DNA of 26,429 nucleotides from CAYXRK01 sp964467615 (GTDB taxonomy: Bacteria; Hydrogenedentota; Hydrogenedentia; Hydrogenedentales; GCA-2746185). The notes under the pieces were generated by a model. The model made no database searches, was not told the DNA's origin, and saw nothing but the letters and a program-made list of their open reading frames with translations. The stretch's first letter is position 1, and every line of letters starts with the position of its first letter. The stretch spans positions 1-26,429 of the forward strand of contig CAYXRK010000054.1 in the NCBI GenBank assembly GCA_964467615.1, in the 5' to 3' direction. A program made the position numbers and the translations under genes. Below, piece after piece: positions 7,811-16,195 of the stretch.

Positions 7811-8215
7811 TTAGGCCTTTCCGGCCGCGAGGGATTCGAAACGGCCCTTGACGAATTGCGCAAGCGCCGCCGCTGCATTGAGCGGGCGAAGCATGACTTT
7901 CATCTCCACAATTTTGTTCTCTTCGTCGAGCGTGAAGAAATCCACGCCTTCGATGGTAAGCCCGTCGATACTTCCCCGGAACACCAGTGCAGCGCCGTCA
8001 GACTTCGTGTACTCGTCGATGTAGGTAAAGCCCTGGATCGCTTCGTCGACAAATCCGAACAGATGCAACACGTACGGTTTTTCGGTTACAGGCGTATACA
8101 CCGCCGGGCTATGAAACACGACCGAATCCGACACCAGCGCCGCGATCGCGCCGTGGTCATGCGCCGCGACCGCGGCCTTCCATTGTTCAATGAATTCCCC
8201 GGGATTGCAGGCCAT
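7811..8215 (-). CDS. NTF2/SnoaL-like small protein
   Basis: A 134-residue cytoplasmic protein with the cone-shaped NTF2/SnoaL pattern: a first helix FIEQWKAAVAAHDHGAIAALVSDSVVFHSPA, then paired strands ending in VDFFTLDEENKIVEMKVMLRPLNAAAAL. This superfamily includes ketosteroid isomerase-like enzymes, polyketide cyclases and non-enzymatic binding proteins, so no reaction can be assigned. It is the first gene of the minus-strand set running down to 2349 and lies 3 bases before TlpA. No good ribosome site is visible; an AAGGG lies about 15 bases upstream. The 161 bases between it and the GH172-like gene must hold the divergent promoters. Confidence 0.8.
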   Translation of the reverse strand: MACNPGEFIEQWKAAVAAHDHGAIAALVSDSVVFHSPAVYTPVTEKPYVLHLFGFVDEAIQGFTYIDEYTKSDGAALVFRGSIDGLTIEGVDFFTLDEENKIVEMKVMLRPLNAAAALAQFVKGRFESLAAGKA

Positions 8216-8376
8216 GAGGAAAGACGTACCCTTTCAGTACTCAATACTCGCCGCCGCAATGGTACACAAAAATGAATGAACTCGAATAATCTCTCCTGCG
8301 GAATACGGATCGAAGGCAAAACATTGAGCCGGTACCGGGCGCTCCAGTAGCATGCCGCACGCTTTGAGGTCATCCC

Positions 8377-9960
8377 ATGTCGCTCCCGCGATACATCGGC
8401 GCCTACGCGTTGGCCGCCGCCGCCGTCGTCGCCGCTCCATTCGAACGGCTGCTGGATTTGCCCTCGGACTACACCAGTCACCGCGTCAGTCGGCTCGACG
8501 CAATTCCGTCCGGCGAGACGCAGACCTTGCTCGACATCGAAGGCCCCGGCGCGATCACGCACCTCTGGATGACGCTCGGACAGCACGACCCGCGCGGCGT
8601 CGTGTTGAGAATGTACTGGGACGACGAGACCGCGCCCAGCGTCGAGGCGCCCATCGCGGACTTCTTTGGCGTCGGCCACGGCCAGCTCGAACCGGAACTC
8701 TACTTCGGGACGCCGTGTCTCGCCGTCGCGCCGAAGAACGGATACAACGCGTATTTCCCGATGCCCTTCCGGAAGCATGCGCGCGTAACTGTAGCCAACG
8801 AGAACGGCGAAACACTGTCCGACGGCGGCGGTGTGTACTTCCAAGCCGACTACATGGCCTTCGCCGCGTTACCCGAGACCACGCCCTACTTCCACGCGCA
8901 ATGGCGCAGGGAGGCCCCCGCTCAGCGCCGAGGCGCTCCGTACACCATTCTGAAGGCCCTGGGCGAGGGGTTCGTCGCGGGCGTCACCCTGCACGTTCGG
9001 ACGCTGGATCGGTCCGACCGATGGTTCCACGGCGGCGGCGACATGCTCTTTATCGATGGGCGGACCGCGCCGGAAATTATCAAAGGTATCGGCGGCGAAG
9101 ACTTCTTTGGCGAATCGTGGAGCTCAGCGTTGTTCGCCGGGCCGAACGCCGGATGCACCAGCCAGCGAAACGGGGAAGTGTCGATGTACCGCTTCTTTCT
9201 CGAAGGCCCGCCGCGGTTTAGCGAATCGGTCCGCGTGACCTACGGCGCGCTCGAGAACGAAATGACGAGCGTGGCGTATTGGTATCAACGCGGGCCCCAC
9301 GCGGCATTCACCGTGTTGCCTCCGCGTGAACAGCGCGACCCGCGCTCCACGATCAAACCAGGAGAATTCGACCTCGGGTTTGCCGCACGGCCGCCGCTCG
9401 AGGTGGCGCTAGTTGGCCCCTTCGAAGGAGATATCGAGACAAAGACCCCGCTCGACGGAATGCATCCAATCGACACCAGCGTCGCGCTGGCGACCAACTA
9501 TTCGCGCCCCTACAAAAACATATTTCCCGACCCCGAAAATCGCCGCGTGCAATGGGAACGCGCGGCGACGGACCTCCATTGGCTCGACCTCGAGGCGATC
9601 TACGAGCCGAAAATGCCCTTCGCGGGTGGCGTGCAGTTCATGCCCAACGCAATCGCATACGTGCTCATCCGCGTGAATGCATCCGACGCACGCGCCGCGA
9701 TTCTCAACGTGGGACACGATGACGCCGTGAAAGTCTGGCTGAACGGCGCTGTCGCTGCGGACCTCGCGGAACGTTCCGGGTTTGGACGCGACCCGATCGA
9801 ACTTAATCTTCGCAAGGGTCCCAACGAAGTGCTTCTCAAGGTCGCAAACGCGTGGAACACAAACTTCGCCGCGTTCGCGCTCGCCCTGTCATTCGAGAAA
9901 ATCGAAGGTCTCTCGTTCGACGAGTTCGCGGGATTAACTCCCGCGCTGTCGGGGATTTAG
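8377..9960 (+). CDS. DUF2961 (glycoside hydrolase family 172-like) protein with a C-terminal beta-sandwich
   Basis: A 527-residue protein. Residues about 35-290 carry the DUF2961 signature: GETQTLLDIEGPGAITHLWM at 46-65, RMYWDDETAPSVEAPIADFF at 78-97, KGIGGEDFFGESW at 236-248 and SMYRFFLEGP at 269-278. GH172 members characterised so far act on fructofuranosyl or arabinofuranosyl linkages. Glu241 in the GGEDFF motif is a candidate catalytic residue by analogy. The C-terminal part (about 350-515) is a separate beta-rich domain with VGHDDAVKVWLNGAVAADL and GPNEVLLKVANAW, like carbohydrate-binding sandwich domains. Residues 8-20 are hydrophobic and may be a weak signal peptide. A GAGG site about 8 bases before the ATG supports the start. 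It heads a plus-strand series running to 12427. Confidence 0.85.
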   Translation: MSLPRYIGAYALAAAAVVAAPFERLLDLPSDYTSHRVSRLDAIPSGETQTLLDIEGPGAITHLWMTLGQHDPRGVVLRMYWDDETAPSVEAPIADFFGVGHGQLEPELYFGTPCLAVAPKNGYNAYFPMPFRKHARVTVANENGETLSDGGGVYFQADYMAFAALPETTPYFHAQWRREAPAQRRGAPYTILKALGEGFVAGVTLHVRTLDRSDRWFHGGGDMLFIDGRTAPEIIKGIGGEDFFGESWSSALFAGPNAGCTSQRNGEVSMYRFFLEGPPRFSESVRVTYGALENEMTSVAYWYQRGPHAAFTVLPPREQRDPRSTIKPGEFDLGFAARPPLEVALVGPFEGDIETKTPLDGMHPIDTSVALATNYSRPYKNIFPDPENRRVQWERAATDLHWLDLEAIYEPKMPFAGGVQFMPNAIAYVLIRVNASDARAAILNVGHDDAVKVWLNGAVAADLAERSGFGRDPIELNLRKGPNEVLLKVANAWNTNFAAFALALSFEKIEGLSFDEFAGLTPALSGI

Positions 9961-9982
9961 GTATGCTGCTTGCAAATTGAAC

Positions 9983-9996
9983 ATTGAATATTCAAT
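9983..9996. promoter_or_regulatory. Perfect 14-bp palindrome upstream of the alkylsulfatase-like gene
   Basis: ATTGAATATTCAAT is a perfect inverted repeat between the GH172-like stop (9960) and the next start (10040), flanked by TGCAA on each side (9971-9975 and 9998-10002). It is an AT-rich symmetric site of operator type. No T-run follows, so a terminator is unlikely. Function is inferred only from its position. Confidence 0.35.
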
Positions 9997-10026
9997 CTGC
10001 AAACATTCCAAATACGCCCCACCCCC

Positions 10027-10034
10027 GGAAGGGG
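10027..10034 (+). promoter_or_regulatory. Ribosome binding site selecting the start at 10040
   Basis: GGAAGGGG lies 5 bases before the ATG at 10040. This rules out the in-frame upstream ATG at 9977, which has no such site and would add 21 residues in front of a typical signal peptide. Confidence 0.7.
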
Positions 10035-10039
10035 TATTC

Positions 10040-11335
10040 ATGAAAAATAAGCGTTTTTTAGCGTTATTATTGATTTGTGCTGTCGCGCCAACTCCCGCGT
10101 CCGCTCAACAACCCGATATCCCCTCCGATCCCGTCGCCCTTCTGCGCATCGGGTCGGACCAGACCGAGGCGATCAAGATCCACGATCACATTTATCTCGC
10201 GCTCGGATTCGGCAACTGCTTTATGGTGACGACGACTGAGGGCAACGTCATCATCGACACATCGTCCCCGATGCACGCCGCGCGCCAGAAGAAACTGTTG
10301 CAAGCAGTCGATGCCGGACCGATCAAGTACATCATCCTGACGCACGGCCACGGCGATCATCGCGGCGGGGTAAGCACGTGGAAGGAGCCGGGCACGGAGG
10401 TAATCGCGCAGCGCGAGTACGTCGAGTTTCTGCACTATCAGGAGCGGCTTGGCGGTTTCTACAACGAGCGCAACGCCGCGCAGTTCGGCGGACGCATACC
10501 CGGCGCGCCCGCGCGCGGCGTCGAGGGTAACTATCCCGCCGAAATCGACGCCACGATCCTGTTCGACGACGAACACCGGTTCACACTCGGCGGGACGGAA
10601 TTCGTCCTCCACCATACGCCCGGCGAGACCTACGACCACTTGACCGTCTGGATTCCGGAGTACAAAGCGGCGTTCGTCGGCGACAATTATTACGCATCGT
10701 TTCCCAACATCTACACCTTGCGCGGCACCAAGCCGCGCTGGGCGCTCGACTATGTCGAGTCGTTAAACAAGGTGCTTGCCCTAAAGCCCGAGGTCCTCAT
10801 TCCGAGTCACGGCATGCCGGTACACGGCAACGACGAAATCAGCCGGGTCGTCACGCGCTACCGGGACGCGATCGCGTACGTCCACGATGAGACCGTCAAA
10901 GGTATGAATGCCGGCAAGGACGTGTTCACGCTGATGAACGAGATCAAGCTGCCGTCCGCGCTCGACATCGGCGAATCCTACGGCAAGATTTCCTGGTCCG
11001 TCCGGGGCATCTACGAAGGGTACGTCGGTTGGTTCGACGGCAATCCCACCACGATGTACGAATCATCCCCGGCGGCCGCGTACCCGGAACTCGTGGCCAT
11101 GGCGGGCGGCGCTGAAAAAATCGCCGCGCGCGCCGTCGAGTTGGTGGCCGCCGGCGAGTTGCTCAATGGCCTGCACCTCGCGGACATCGCGCTCACGGCG
11201 GCGCCGGACAACAAAACGGCGCTCCAAGCGAGGCTCACCGCTCTGCAAGCGTTGGTGGACGCCTCCGTCAACAGCAACGAAACCGGCTGGCTGCGTTACG
11301 GAATCGTCCAGACGCAGAAGAAACTCGACAAATAG
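10040..11335 (+). CDS. Secreted metallo-beta-lactamase-fold hydrolase, alkylsulfatase (SdsA1/BDS1)-like
   Basis: A 431-residue protein from the chosen ATG. The signal peptide is MKNKRFLALLLICAVAPTP followed by ASA, cleaved near residue 22. The metallo-beta-lactamase domain carries THGHGDH at 101-107 (His102, His104, Asp106, His107), HHTPGET at 191-197, VGDNYY at 213-218 and IPSHGMP at 254-260, giving a full two-zinc set. From about residue 300 comes the alkylsulfatase dimerisation domain, with SVRGIYEGYVGWFDGNPTTM at 320-339 as its hallmark. The C-terminal SCP2-like domain of true alkylsulfatases (about 650 residues) is absent, so the substrate may not be an alkyl sulfate. It should act in the periplasm. 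It follows the GH172-like gene after 79 bases and precedes the DUF420 gene by 31 bases. Confidence 0.88.
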   Translation: MKNKRFLALLLICAVAPTPASAQQPDIPSDPVALLRIGSDQTEAIKIHDHIYLALGFGNCFMVTTTEGNVIIDTSSPMHAARQKKLLQAVDAGPIKYIILTHGHGDHRGGVSTWKEPGTEVIAQREYVEFLHYQERLGGFYNERNAAQFGGRIPGAPARGVEGNYPAEIDATILFDDEHRFTLGGTEFVLHHTPGETYDHLTVWIPEYKAAFVGDNYYASFPNIYTLRGTKPRWALDYVESLNKVLALKPEVLIPSHGMPVHGNDEISRVVTRYRDAIAYVHDETVKGMNAGKDVFTLMNEIKLPSALDIGESYGKISWSVRGIYEGYVGWFDGNPTTMYESSPAAAYPELVAMAGGAEKIAARAVELVAAGELLNGLHLADIALTAAPDNKTALQARLTALQALVDASVNSNETGWLRYGIVQTQKKLDK

Positions 11336-11366
11336 ATCGTCCGTCACTCGAAGGACAACGCGAAGC

Positions 11367-11906
11367 ATGCCAGCCGCGCTCGAACGTAACGACCGCCGGG
11401 CCATCGCAGGGATATTGTGCGTGAGCGCCGGTGCGATCGGCTTCCTGGTTTGGCTCATCTATTTTCAGGAAGGCGTCCCGAACTACAGCAGCTCGTACGA
11501 CGTTCTGCCCGGCGTCAACGCGCTGATGAACGGGCTCAGCACCTGCGCGATTTTGAGCGGACTCGTCGCGATCAAGAACCGCCGCATCCGAATTCACGCC
11601 GCGTGCCAGATCACTGCCGCTCTCTGCTCAGCGATTTTTCTCGTCTCGTATATCGTCTACCACAACGTCCACGGCGACACGAAGTTCCTCGGGACCGGCA
11701 TTGTCCGCCCGATTTACTTTTTCATCCTGATCTCGCACATATCGCTCACCATTCCGACAATACCGATGGTTCTAACGACCTTCTATTTCGCGCTCACGCG
11801 CAACTTTCAGCGCCATCCCAAGTTGGCGCGAATTACCTGGCCCTTATGGTTGTACGTGTCGACGACCGGCGTCGCCATCTATTTCCTGCTTCGCGCCAAT
11901 TCGTAA
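11367..11906 (+). CDS. DUF420 membrane protein (CtaM/YozB-like)
   Basis: A 179-residue integral membrane protein with about five hydrophobic segments (near 12-33, 47-68, 78-98, 113-142 and 157-175). It has the DUF420 hallmarks: DVLPGVNALMNGLS, RIRIHAACQ, SYIVYHNVHGDTKF, RPIYFFILISHI and WPLWLYVSTTGVAIYFLL. The conserved histidines 77, 99, 102 and 124 fit a metal- or haem-linked role. Gram-positive CtaM is needed to build certain haem-copper oxidases; no oxidase gene lies in this window. The ATG at 11367 is preceded by AAGGA at about 11 bases. It follows the hydrolase gene by 31 bases and is probably co-transcribed. Confidence 0.88.
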   Translation: MPAALERNDRRAIAGILCVSAGAIGFLVWLIYFQEGVPNYSSSYDVLPGVNALMNGLSTCAILSGLVAIKNRRIRIHAACQITAALCSAIFLVSYIVYHNVHGDTKFLGTGIVRPIYFFILISHISLTIPTIPMVLTTFYFALTRNFQRHPKLARITWPLWLYVSTTGVAIYFLLRANS

Positions 11907-11971
11907 ACACAAGGCGATACCATGCGCCGTCTTTGTGATATAAAGTTGGGTTCGATAATGAGGAATTAGTC

Positions 11972-12427
11972 ATGGCTACCAAAGCCCGGCCGAATGGACC
12001 GTGCCCCTGCGGCAGCGGCAAGAAGTTCAAGCATTGTTGTGCTATCGACAGCGTTGCCGCAAGGAAACGCCGCAAGCGCAACCGAATCGTTGGGGCGGCG
12101 GCCCTCATCGCGATCATCGGCTTTTTCGCCGTGGTCGTGTCCGTCGGATACAACCGTGAAAACGCGAAAGCTCCCGCTGCGGTCCCCATTCAGCGCGCGT
12201 CTGCTCCCGCGCCAACGAACACGGCTGCTTCACCTATCGGACTGCCACCCGGGCCCGGGCCTGGCGCCATTTTCTATCCCAAGCACGAACATTGGCATTG
12301 GGACCCGCCCCTCCCCCTGCCCCCGGGCGAAGTGCCCGAGGGAAAAGTATGGAGCGGCGAGCACGGTCACTGGCACAACGCCAGCGATCTCGTGGTGAAA
12401 GTCACCGACCCAAAGACCGGCGAGTAG
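11972..12427 (+). CDS. SEC-C zinc-motif protein with a membrane span and two HxHxH motifs
   Basis: A 151-residue protein. Residues 8-23 form a SEC-C zinc motif, PNGPCPCGSGKKFKHCC, with Cys11, Cys13, Cys22 (or His21) and Cys23, as at the end of SecA. A basic stretch (RKRRKRNR, 31-38) precedes a single membrane span at about 39-60, so the zinc motif should face the cytoplasm. The outer part is Pro/Ala-rich and then carries HEHWH (105-109) and HGHWH (131-135), a likely metal-binding site outside the membrane. GAGGAA 6 bases upstream supports the start. Function is unknown; a zinc-linked role at the secretion machinery or in metal sensing is inference. It ends 5 bases before the convergent DUF1080 gene. 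Confidence 0.85.
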   Translation: MATKARPNGPCPCGSGKKFKHCCAIDSVAARKRRKRNRIVGAAALIAIIGFFAVVVSVGYNRENAKAPAAVPIQRASAPAPTNTAASPIGLPPGPGPGAIFYPKHEHWHWDPPLPLPPGEVPEGKVWSGEHGHWHNASDLVVKVTDPKTGE

Positions 12428-12432
12428 GTGGA

Positions 12433-15400
12433 CTAAGACTTCGACCCGCCCTCCAGGAATTGCACGAGCGCCACGAGATCGTTTAGCCCCATCGTGTTGA
12501 GGAGGCCTTCCGGCATCACGGACTTGTCCGCGGTTTTCCGGCTGGAGATCGTCGACTTCGCGATGTCCATCCGGTTGCCGTTCACGTCGATAAGCGTCAG
12601 CGTGTCGTCCGTCTCGCCCGCTAGCATGCCGAGAATAGTCGAGAAATCGTCCAACTCCACCTCGAGCGCAACGTACTGGTCCGACACAACCTTCGAGGGA
12701 AACATGATTGACTCGAGAATGTCCCGACGCCGGAACCGGCTGGCCACGGTCGACAAGTCAGGCCCGCCGCCCTTGCCCACGGCGCCGTACACGTGACACT
12801 GCACGCACTTCGATCGCATGAAAACTTTCTCGCCGTAGCTGGTCGGCCGCACGTTGTACGCCATCGGATCGTACTCGAGATAGTCCGCCAGTTCATCGAA
12901 ACTCATCTGGGCGAGCTCGCCGATGCCCTTCGCTTCCTCCCCTTCGATTTTCGCCAACAACGCCGCCGCGCGCTCCTGCCGTTGTTTCAGCGCGCCGGCC
13001 TTTCGCGCCTCGGCGGTCTTGCGCTCGTCGTCCGGCAGGAGTTCCAACGTCGACTGCCAAATATTCTCGATGTATCCGTCCATGCTGTTCGCGCCGCCGA
13101 ACTCGCGTCCAAGGTCAAACCAGCCGGCGAGCTTGTCCCGTTGCTCCTTGGTCCACCCCTCCTTGACCGCGCGCAAGGCATAGGCAAGATGGATTTGCTC
13201 TTCTTGCGTCTTGTCGGGCGTTAGCTCCGCCAACAGCGCGTCTTGCACACCCGGAGTCTGCATGTACGAACACACCACCTGGAGCTCTCGATTGATGCCC
13301 CAGTCCGAGTGAGGAAACTTGGCGAGCAATCCCGGCCCGATCTCCTTCATGAAATCCGCGCGCCCGTGGCCCTCTTTGTCTTTTCCTGCATCGCGCATGA
13401 ACGCCAGCGAAACCACGCGAAGATAATCGAGAAGCTGCTCTCCCTCGATATTCTCCTTGCCGTACTCCTGCAGTTTGGCAAAAATAGCGTCGGACTGGTC
13501 CGCCGTCCGTTGGGTGAAAATCAGCGCGACCAACCCCTCGAACGCGCCGTGCGGCCGCTTCTTGACGTCGTCCGAAAGCACCGCGCTCGTCCATTCACGC
13601 GGGTGGACCCGCTGCAGCGCTTCACGCGCCGAGTACCGCACGAATCGGTCGTCGTGATTGAGCAGCATGACCAACGCCGAACGAAGCTCGCGCGATGGTT
13701 CTTCATGCGACGTCGCGTCCAACCCCGCGCGCACAAGCGCCTCGCACGCCCGCCGAAGCACTACAGGATCCTTGTCATCAAGCATCGACGTCAGCGACTC
13801 GCGAACGTCCACCAACGCAAAAGTCCCCAGCAAGTAAACCGCCTGCGCCCGCACCTGCGCGTTCTTGTCCTTGAGCAGCCCCGCTAGATAGTCCAACGTC
13901 GGCATCGGGCCGGACGTCTGCAAAATTTCCAACGCCCGAAGCCGCTGGGCCACCGGCAAGTCCGCATTGCTCACCGCGCCCTTCAGGTCCTCTGCCCACG
14001 AACGCCCAAGTTTGTCTCTCACGTCTAGAATCGCCGCGCGGCCCCACGCGGATCGCGGCATCGGCTGCTCGAGCGCGGCGACAATGCCATCCGACTTCTT
14101 CTTCTCACGCGCCGGCCCGGTGTAACGCACCCGATACATTCCCCCGTGCGTCCCGCGCCCGCCGTTCGTAAAGTAAAGGTTGCCGTCGGGCCCGACGTCC
14201 ATATCCGTCACGTTCAACGGTTCGCCCAACACGAAATCCACCGTCTGTCCCGAGTACGTCGCGCCGCTCGCCTCGGGAAATACCACACGAATCCGGCCAC
14301 GCGACCAGTCGCCCATGAACAACGCGCCCTCGTACTGATCCGGGTACGCGTTGTGATAGTAGAAGCACACGCCGACCGGGGAGCCGCGCCCAACGTCGTC
14401 CACTGGCGGCAACGTGCCGATGTAGTACGACTGCATGTTCTCGCTCCCGGTCCGCCAGCCGTAGTCGCCCCCCGGAATGCAGTGCACCACGCGAATCGGC
14501 CGGTACCACGGCAGACCGTAGTCCCATTCCATGTCCGAATCGAACGTGAACACTTCACCCTCGAGGTTGATGTCCATGTCGAACGCGTTGCGGAACCCGC
14601 CCACGATCTCGCTCCACTGCCCGGTCTGAGGGTCCACCCGCTGAATCGTCCCTCCCGGCGCGACAACATGCGCCGCATGGCCGTTCGGATCCACGTACCG
14701 CGGCAACAGGTGATCTTCCTGAAGCCCCCGCGATGGCGACCACGGATTCACGGCGGATTGCGGGTGTGAATGGTTGCCGTACATCACGTAGAGGAACCCG
14801 TCCGGGCCCTTCAGAATCGTGTGCGGGCCGTGTTCACCGATGTCGCCGTTCGACTTCATCACCAGCGACACATCGTCCGCCTTGTCGTCCCCGTCGAAAT
14901 CGCGCAGCCGGTACATCCCCGCGCCTTCCGGCCCCTTCGATTGCACCCAGATGTCCCCCGGCCCGGCGACGTATAGGCCCATCGCGGTCTTCACGTCCTC
15001 GCAGTAACTTATCTGCGATTCGTAAACCCCGTCGTGGTCATCATCGATCAAAATCCTCATCCCCCCGCTCTCGGACGCCACCACCGGCCGGCCCTTCCAA
15101 TCGAACGTCATGTTGATCACCGAGCCGATCAGTTCGTCGGTCGCCACTTCCTCGACCACAAACCCTTCCGGCACCCGATACCGCGTGCCCGTCTTGTCCA
15201 ACTTTTCCGTCCGCGTCGCGTCCACGTTCGGCATCAACAACACCTGCTCGTCGCGCGGCTTCATGCCCGTCGCGGGGGAATAGCGGCTCCGCGCCGCGGT
15301 CACACTCGGGTCCAGTAGTGACGCTGTTTGCGCACCGCCCGCTTCCTTGATCTCGATGTTCCTAAACCGGACTTCCATCGGCGGCCCTGCGTGCAACTGC

Positions 15401-15957
15401 AACGCGATGACCCCGCTCTTCGCGCCGCTCGGATCCGTGATGTCGCAGGTCACGTGCCCATTCAATTCAATCTTCACCTTGTCGCCTTCGCACGTGACGA
15501 CGAATTGGTTCCAGTCCCCCTGCTTGGCCCACTGCTGCGTTTTCGCCTGGGCTTCCGGCGTCATCGCCTTCCAGTAGTCCATGAATCCGCGCTTTCGTTC
15601 CTCGTACAGCATCCCGAAATACGTCGCCTCGGCAACGTCCGCTTGATACCCCGCCACCACGTAGTCAGGCCGCTGCTCCGCTCGGAACTGGATTCCGCTG
15701 TTGTGATTGCGCAACTTCACCTCGGCGCGCAGCACGAAGTCCAAAAATTCCTTTCCGTACGAGAGGAAGCTGTTCTGCTTGATCTGCCCCTCCTTCGTGC
15801 GACCGACGATCTCCCCGTTCTCCACGCTCCACAGCGCCGGATCGCCAGACCATCCCGCAAGGTCCTTCCCATTGAACAACGGCGTGAAACCTTCCTCAGC
15901 CGCGCAAACGACCCCCGCCAAACCCACTCCAACAACGAAAACAAAAAAGTTGCGCAT
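12433..15957 (-). CDS. DUF1080 (3-keto-disaccharide hydrolase) - dehydrogenase beta-propeller - HEAT repeat - cytochrome c fusion
   Basis: A 1174-residue protein from ATG at 15957. The signal peptide is 1-20 (ending GVVCAA), and a GGAG lies about 6 bases upstream. Residues 24-205 are DUF1080: FTPLFNGKDLAGWSGDPALW, NHNSGIQFRAE and GVIALQLHAGPPMEVRFRNI. Residues about 255-600 are the Pirellula/Verrucomicrobium-type membrane-bound dehydrogenase propeller, related to PQQ glucose/sorbosone dehydrogenases: RVPEGFVVEEVATDELIG, DDDHDGVYE, DFDGDDKADD and GEHGPHTILKGPDGFLYV. Residues about 630-850 are HEAT-like helical repeats (QVRAQAVYLLGTFA, VVLRRACEALVRAG, FVRYSAREALQRV). The end is a haem-binding domain: CVQCH at 1051-1055 and a likely axial Met1148 in KSVMPEGLL. 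Together these suggest periplasmic oxidation of a sugar at C3, electron transfer to haem, and cleavage of the 3-ketoglycoside. An upstream in-frame extension to 16185 has no signal peptide and overlaps a palindrome, so it was not used. Confidence 0.88.
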   Translation of the reverse strand: MRNFFVFVVGVGLAGVVCAAEEGFTPLFNGKDLAGWSGDPALWSVENGEIVGRTKEGQIKQNSFLSYGKEFLDFVLRAEVKLRNHNSGIQFRAEQRPDYVVAGYQADVAEATYFGMLYEERKRGFMDYWKAMTPEAQAKTQQWAKQGDWNQFVVTCEGDKVKIELNGHVTCDITDPSGAKSGVIALQLHAGPPMEVRFRNIEIKEAGGAQTASLLDPSVTAARSRYSPATGMKPRDEQVLLMPNVDATRTEKLDKTGTRYRVPEGFVVEEVATDELIGSVINMTFDWKGRPVVASESGGMRILIDDDHDGVYESQISYCEDVKTAMGLYVAGPGDIWVQSKGPEGAGMYRLRDFDGDDKADDVSLVMKSNGDIGEHGPHTILKGPDGFLYVMYGNHSHPQSAVNPWSPSRGLQEDHLLPRYVDPNGHAAHVVAPGGTIQRVDPQTGQWSEIVGGFRNAFDMDINLEGEVFTFDSDMEWDYGLPWYRPIRVVHCIPGGDYGWRTGSENMQSYYIGTLPPVDDVGRGSPVGVCFYYHNAYPDQYEGALFMGDWSRGRIRVVFPEASGATYSGQTVDFVLGEPLNVTDMDVGPDGNLYFTNGGRGTHGGMYRVRYTGPAREKKKSDGIVAALEQPMPRSAWGRAAILDVRDKLGRSWAEDLKGAVSNADLPVAQRLRALEILQTSGPMPTLDYLAGLLKDKNAQVRAQAVYLLGTFALVDVRESLTSMLDDKDPVVLRRACEALVRAGLDATSHEEPSRELRSALVMLLNHDDRFVRYSAREALQRVHPREWTSAVLSDDVKKRPHGAFEGLVALIFTQRTADQSDAIFAKLQEYGKENIEGEQLLDYLRVVSLAFMRDAGKDKEGHGRADFMKEIGPGLLAKFPHSDWGINRELQVVCSYMQTPGVQDALLAELTPDKTQEEQIHLAYALRAVKEGWTKEQRDKLAGWFDLGREFGGANSMDGYIENIWQSTLELLPDDERKTAEARKAGALKQRQERAAALLAKIEGEEAKGIGELAQMSFDELADYLEYDPMAYNVRPTSYGEKVFMRSKCVQCHVYGAVGKGGGPDLSTVASRFRRRDILESIMFPSKVVSDQYVALEVELDDFSTILGMLAGETDDTLTLIDVNGNRMDIAKSTISSRKTADKSVMPEGLLNTMGLNDLVALVQFLEGGSKS

Positions 15958-16074
15958 AGCCCACTCCATCCGGCACTCGCCGATTCCGCACAAACCCGTG
16001 ATTGTAGTAATCGCCCCCCAGCGACACAAGCCCGCGAACAAAACCCAAACCCGTGCTACCTCGAAACTATCGTG

Positions 16075-16095
16075 GCATGGGCTTCCAGCCCATGC
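16075..16095. repeat. Short perfect hairpin repeat
   Basis: A 9-base stem, GCATGGGCT and AGCCCATGC, closes on a 3-base loop TCC. The motif has the form of palindromic repeats scattered between genes in related bacteria. There is no T-run, so it is not a clear terminator. Confidence 0.6.
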
Positions 16096-16195
16096 TGCTA
16101 CCCCAGATTCCTCTACCCCGTCCCAGCGCGCCCCTTCAGCTAATCGTGCACGTGCCGCTTCGAAAATACGCTGGCCATTGTTCACCCACAGATTA

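Noticed and set aside
15958..16185. N-terminal extension of the DUF1080 protein to an upstream ATG at 16185
   Set aside because: The extension crosses the hairpin at 16075-16095, has no family similarity and would bury the clear signal peptide starting at 15957.
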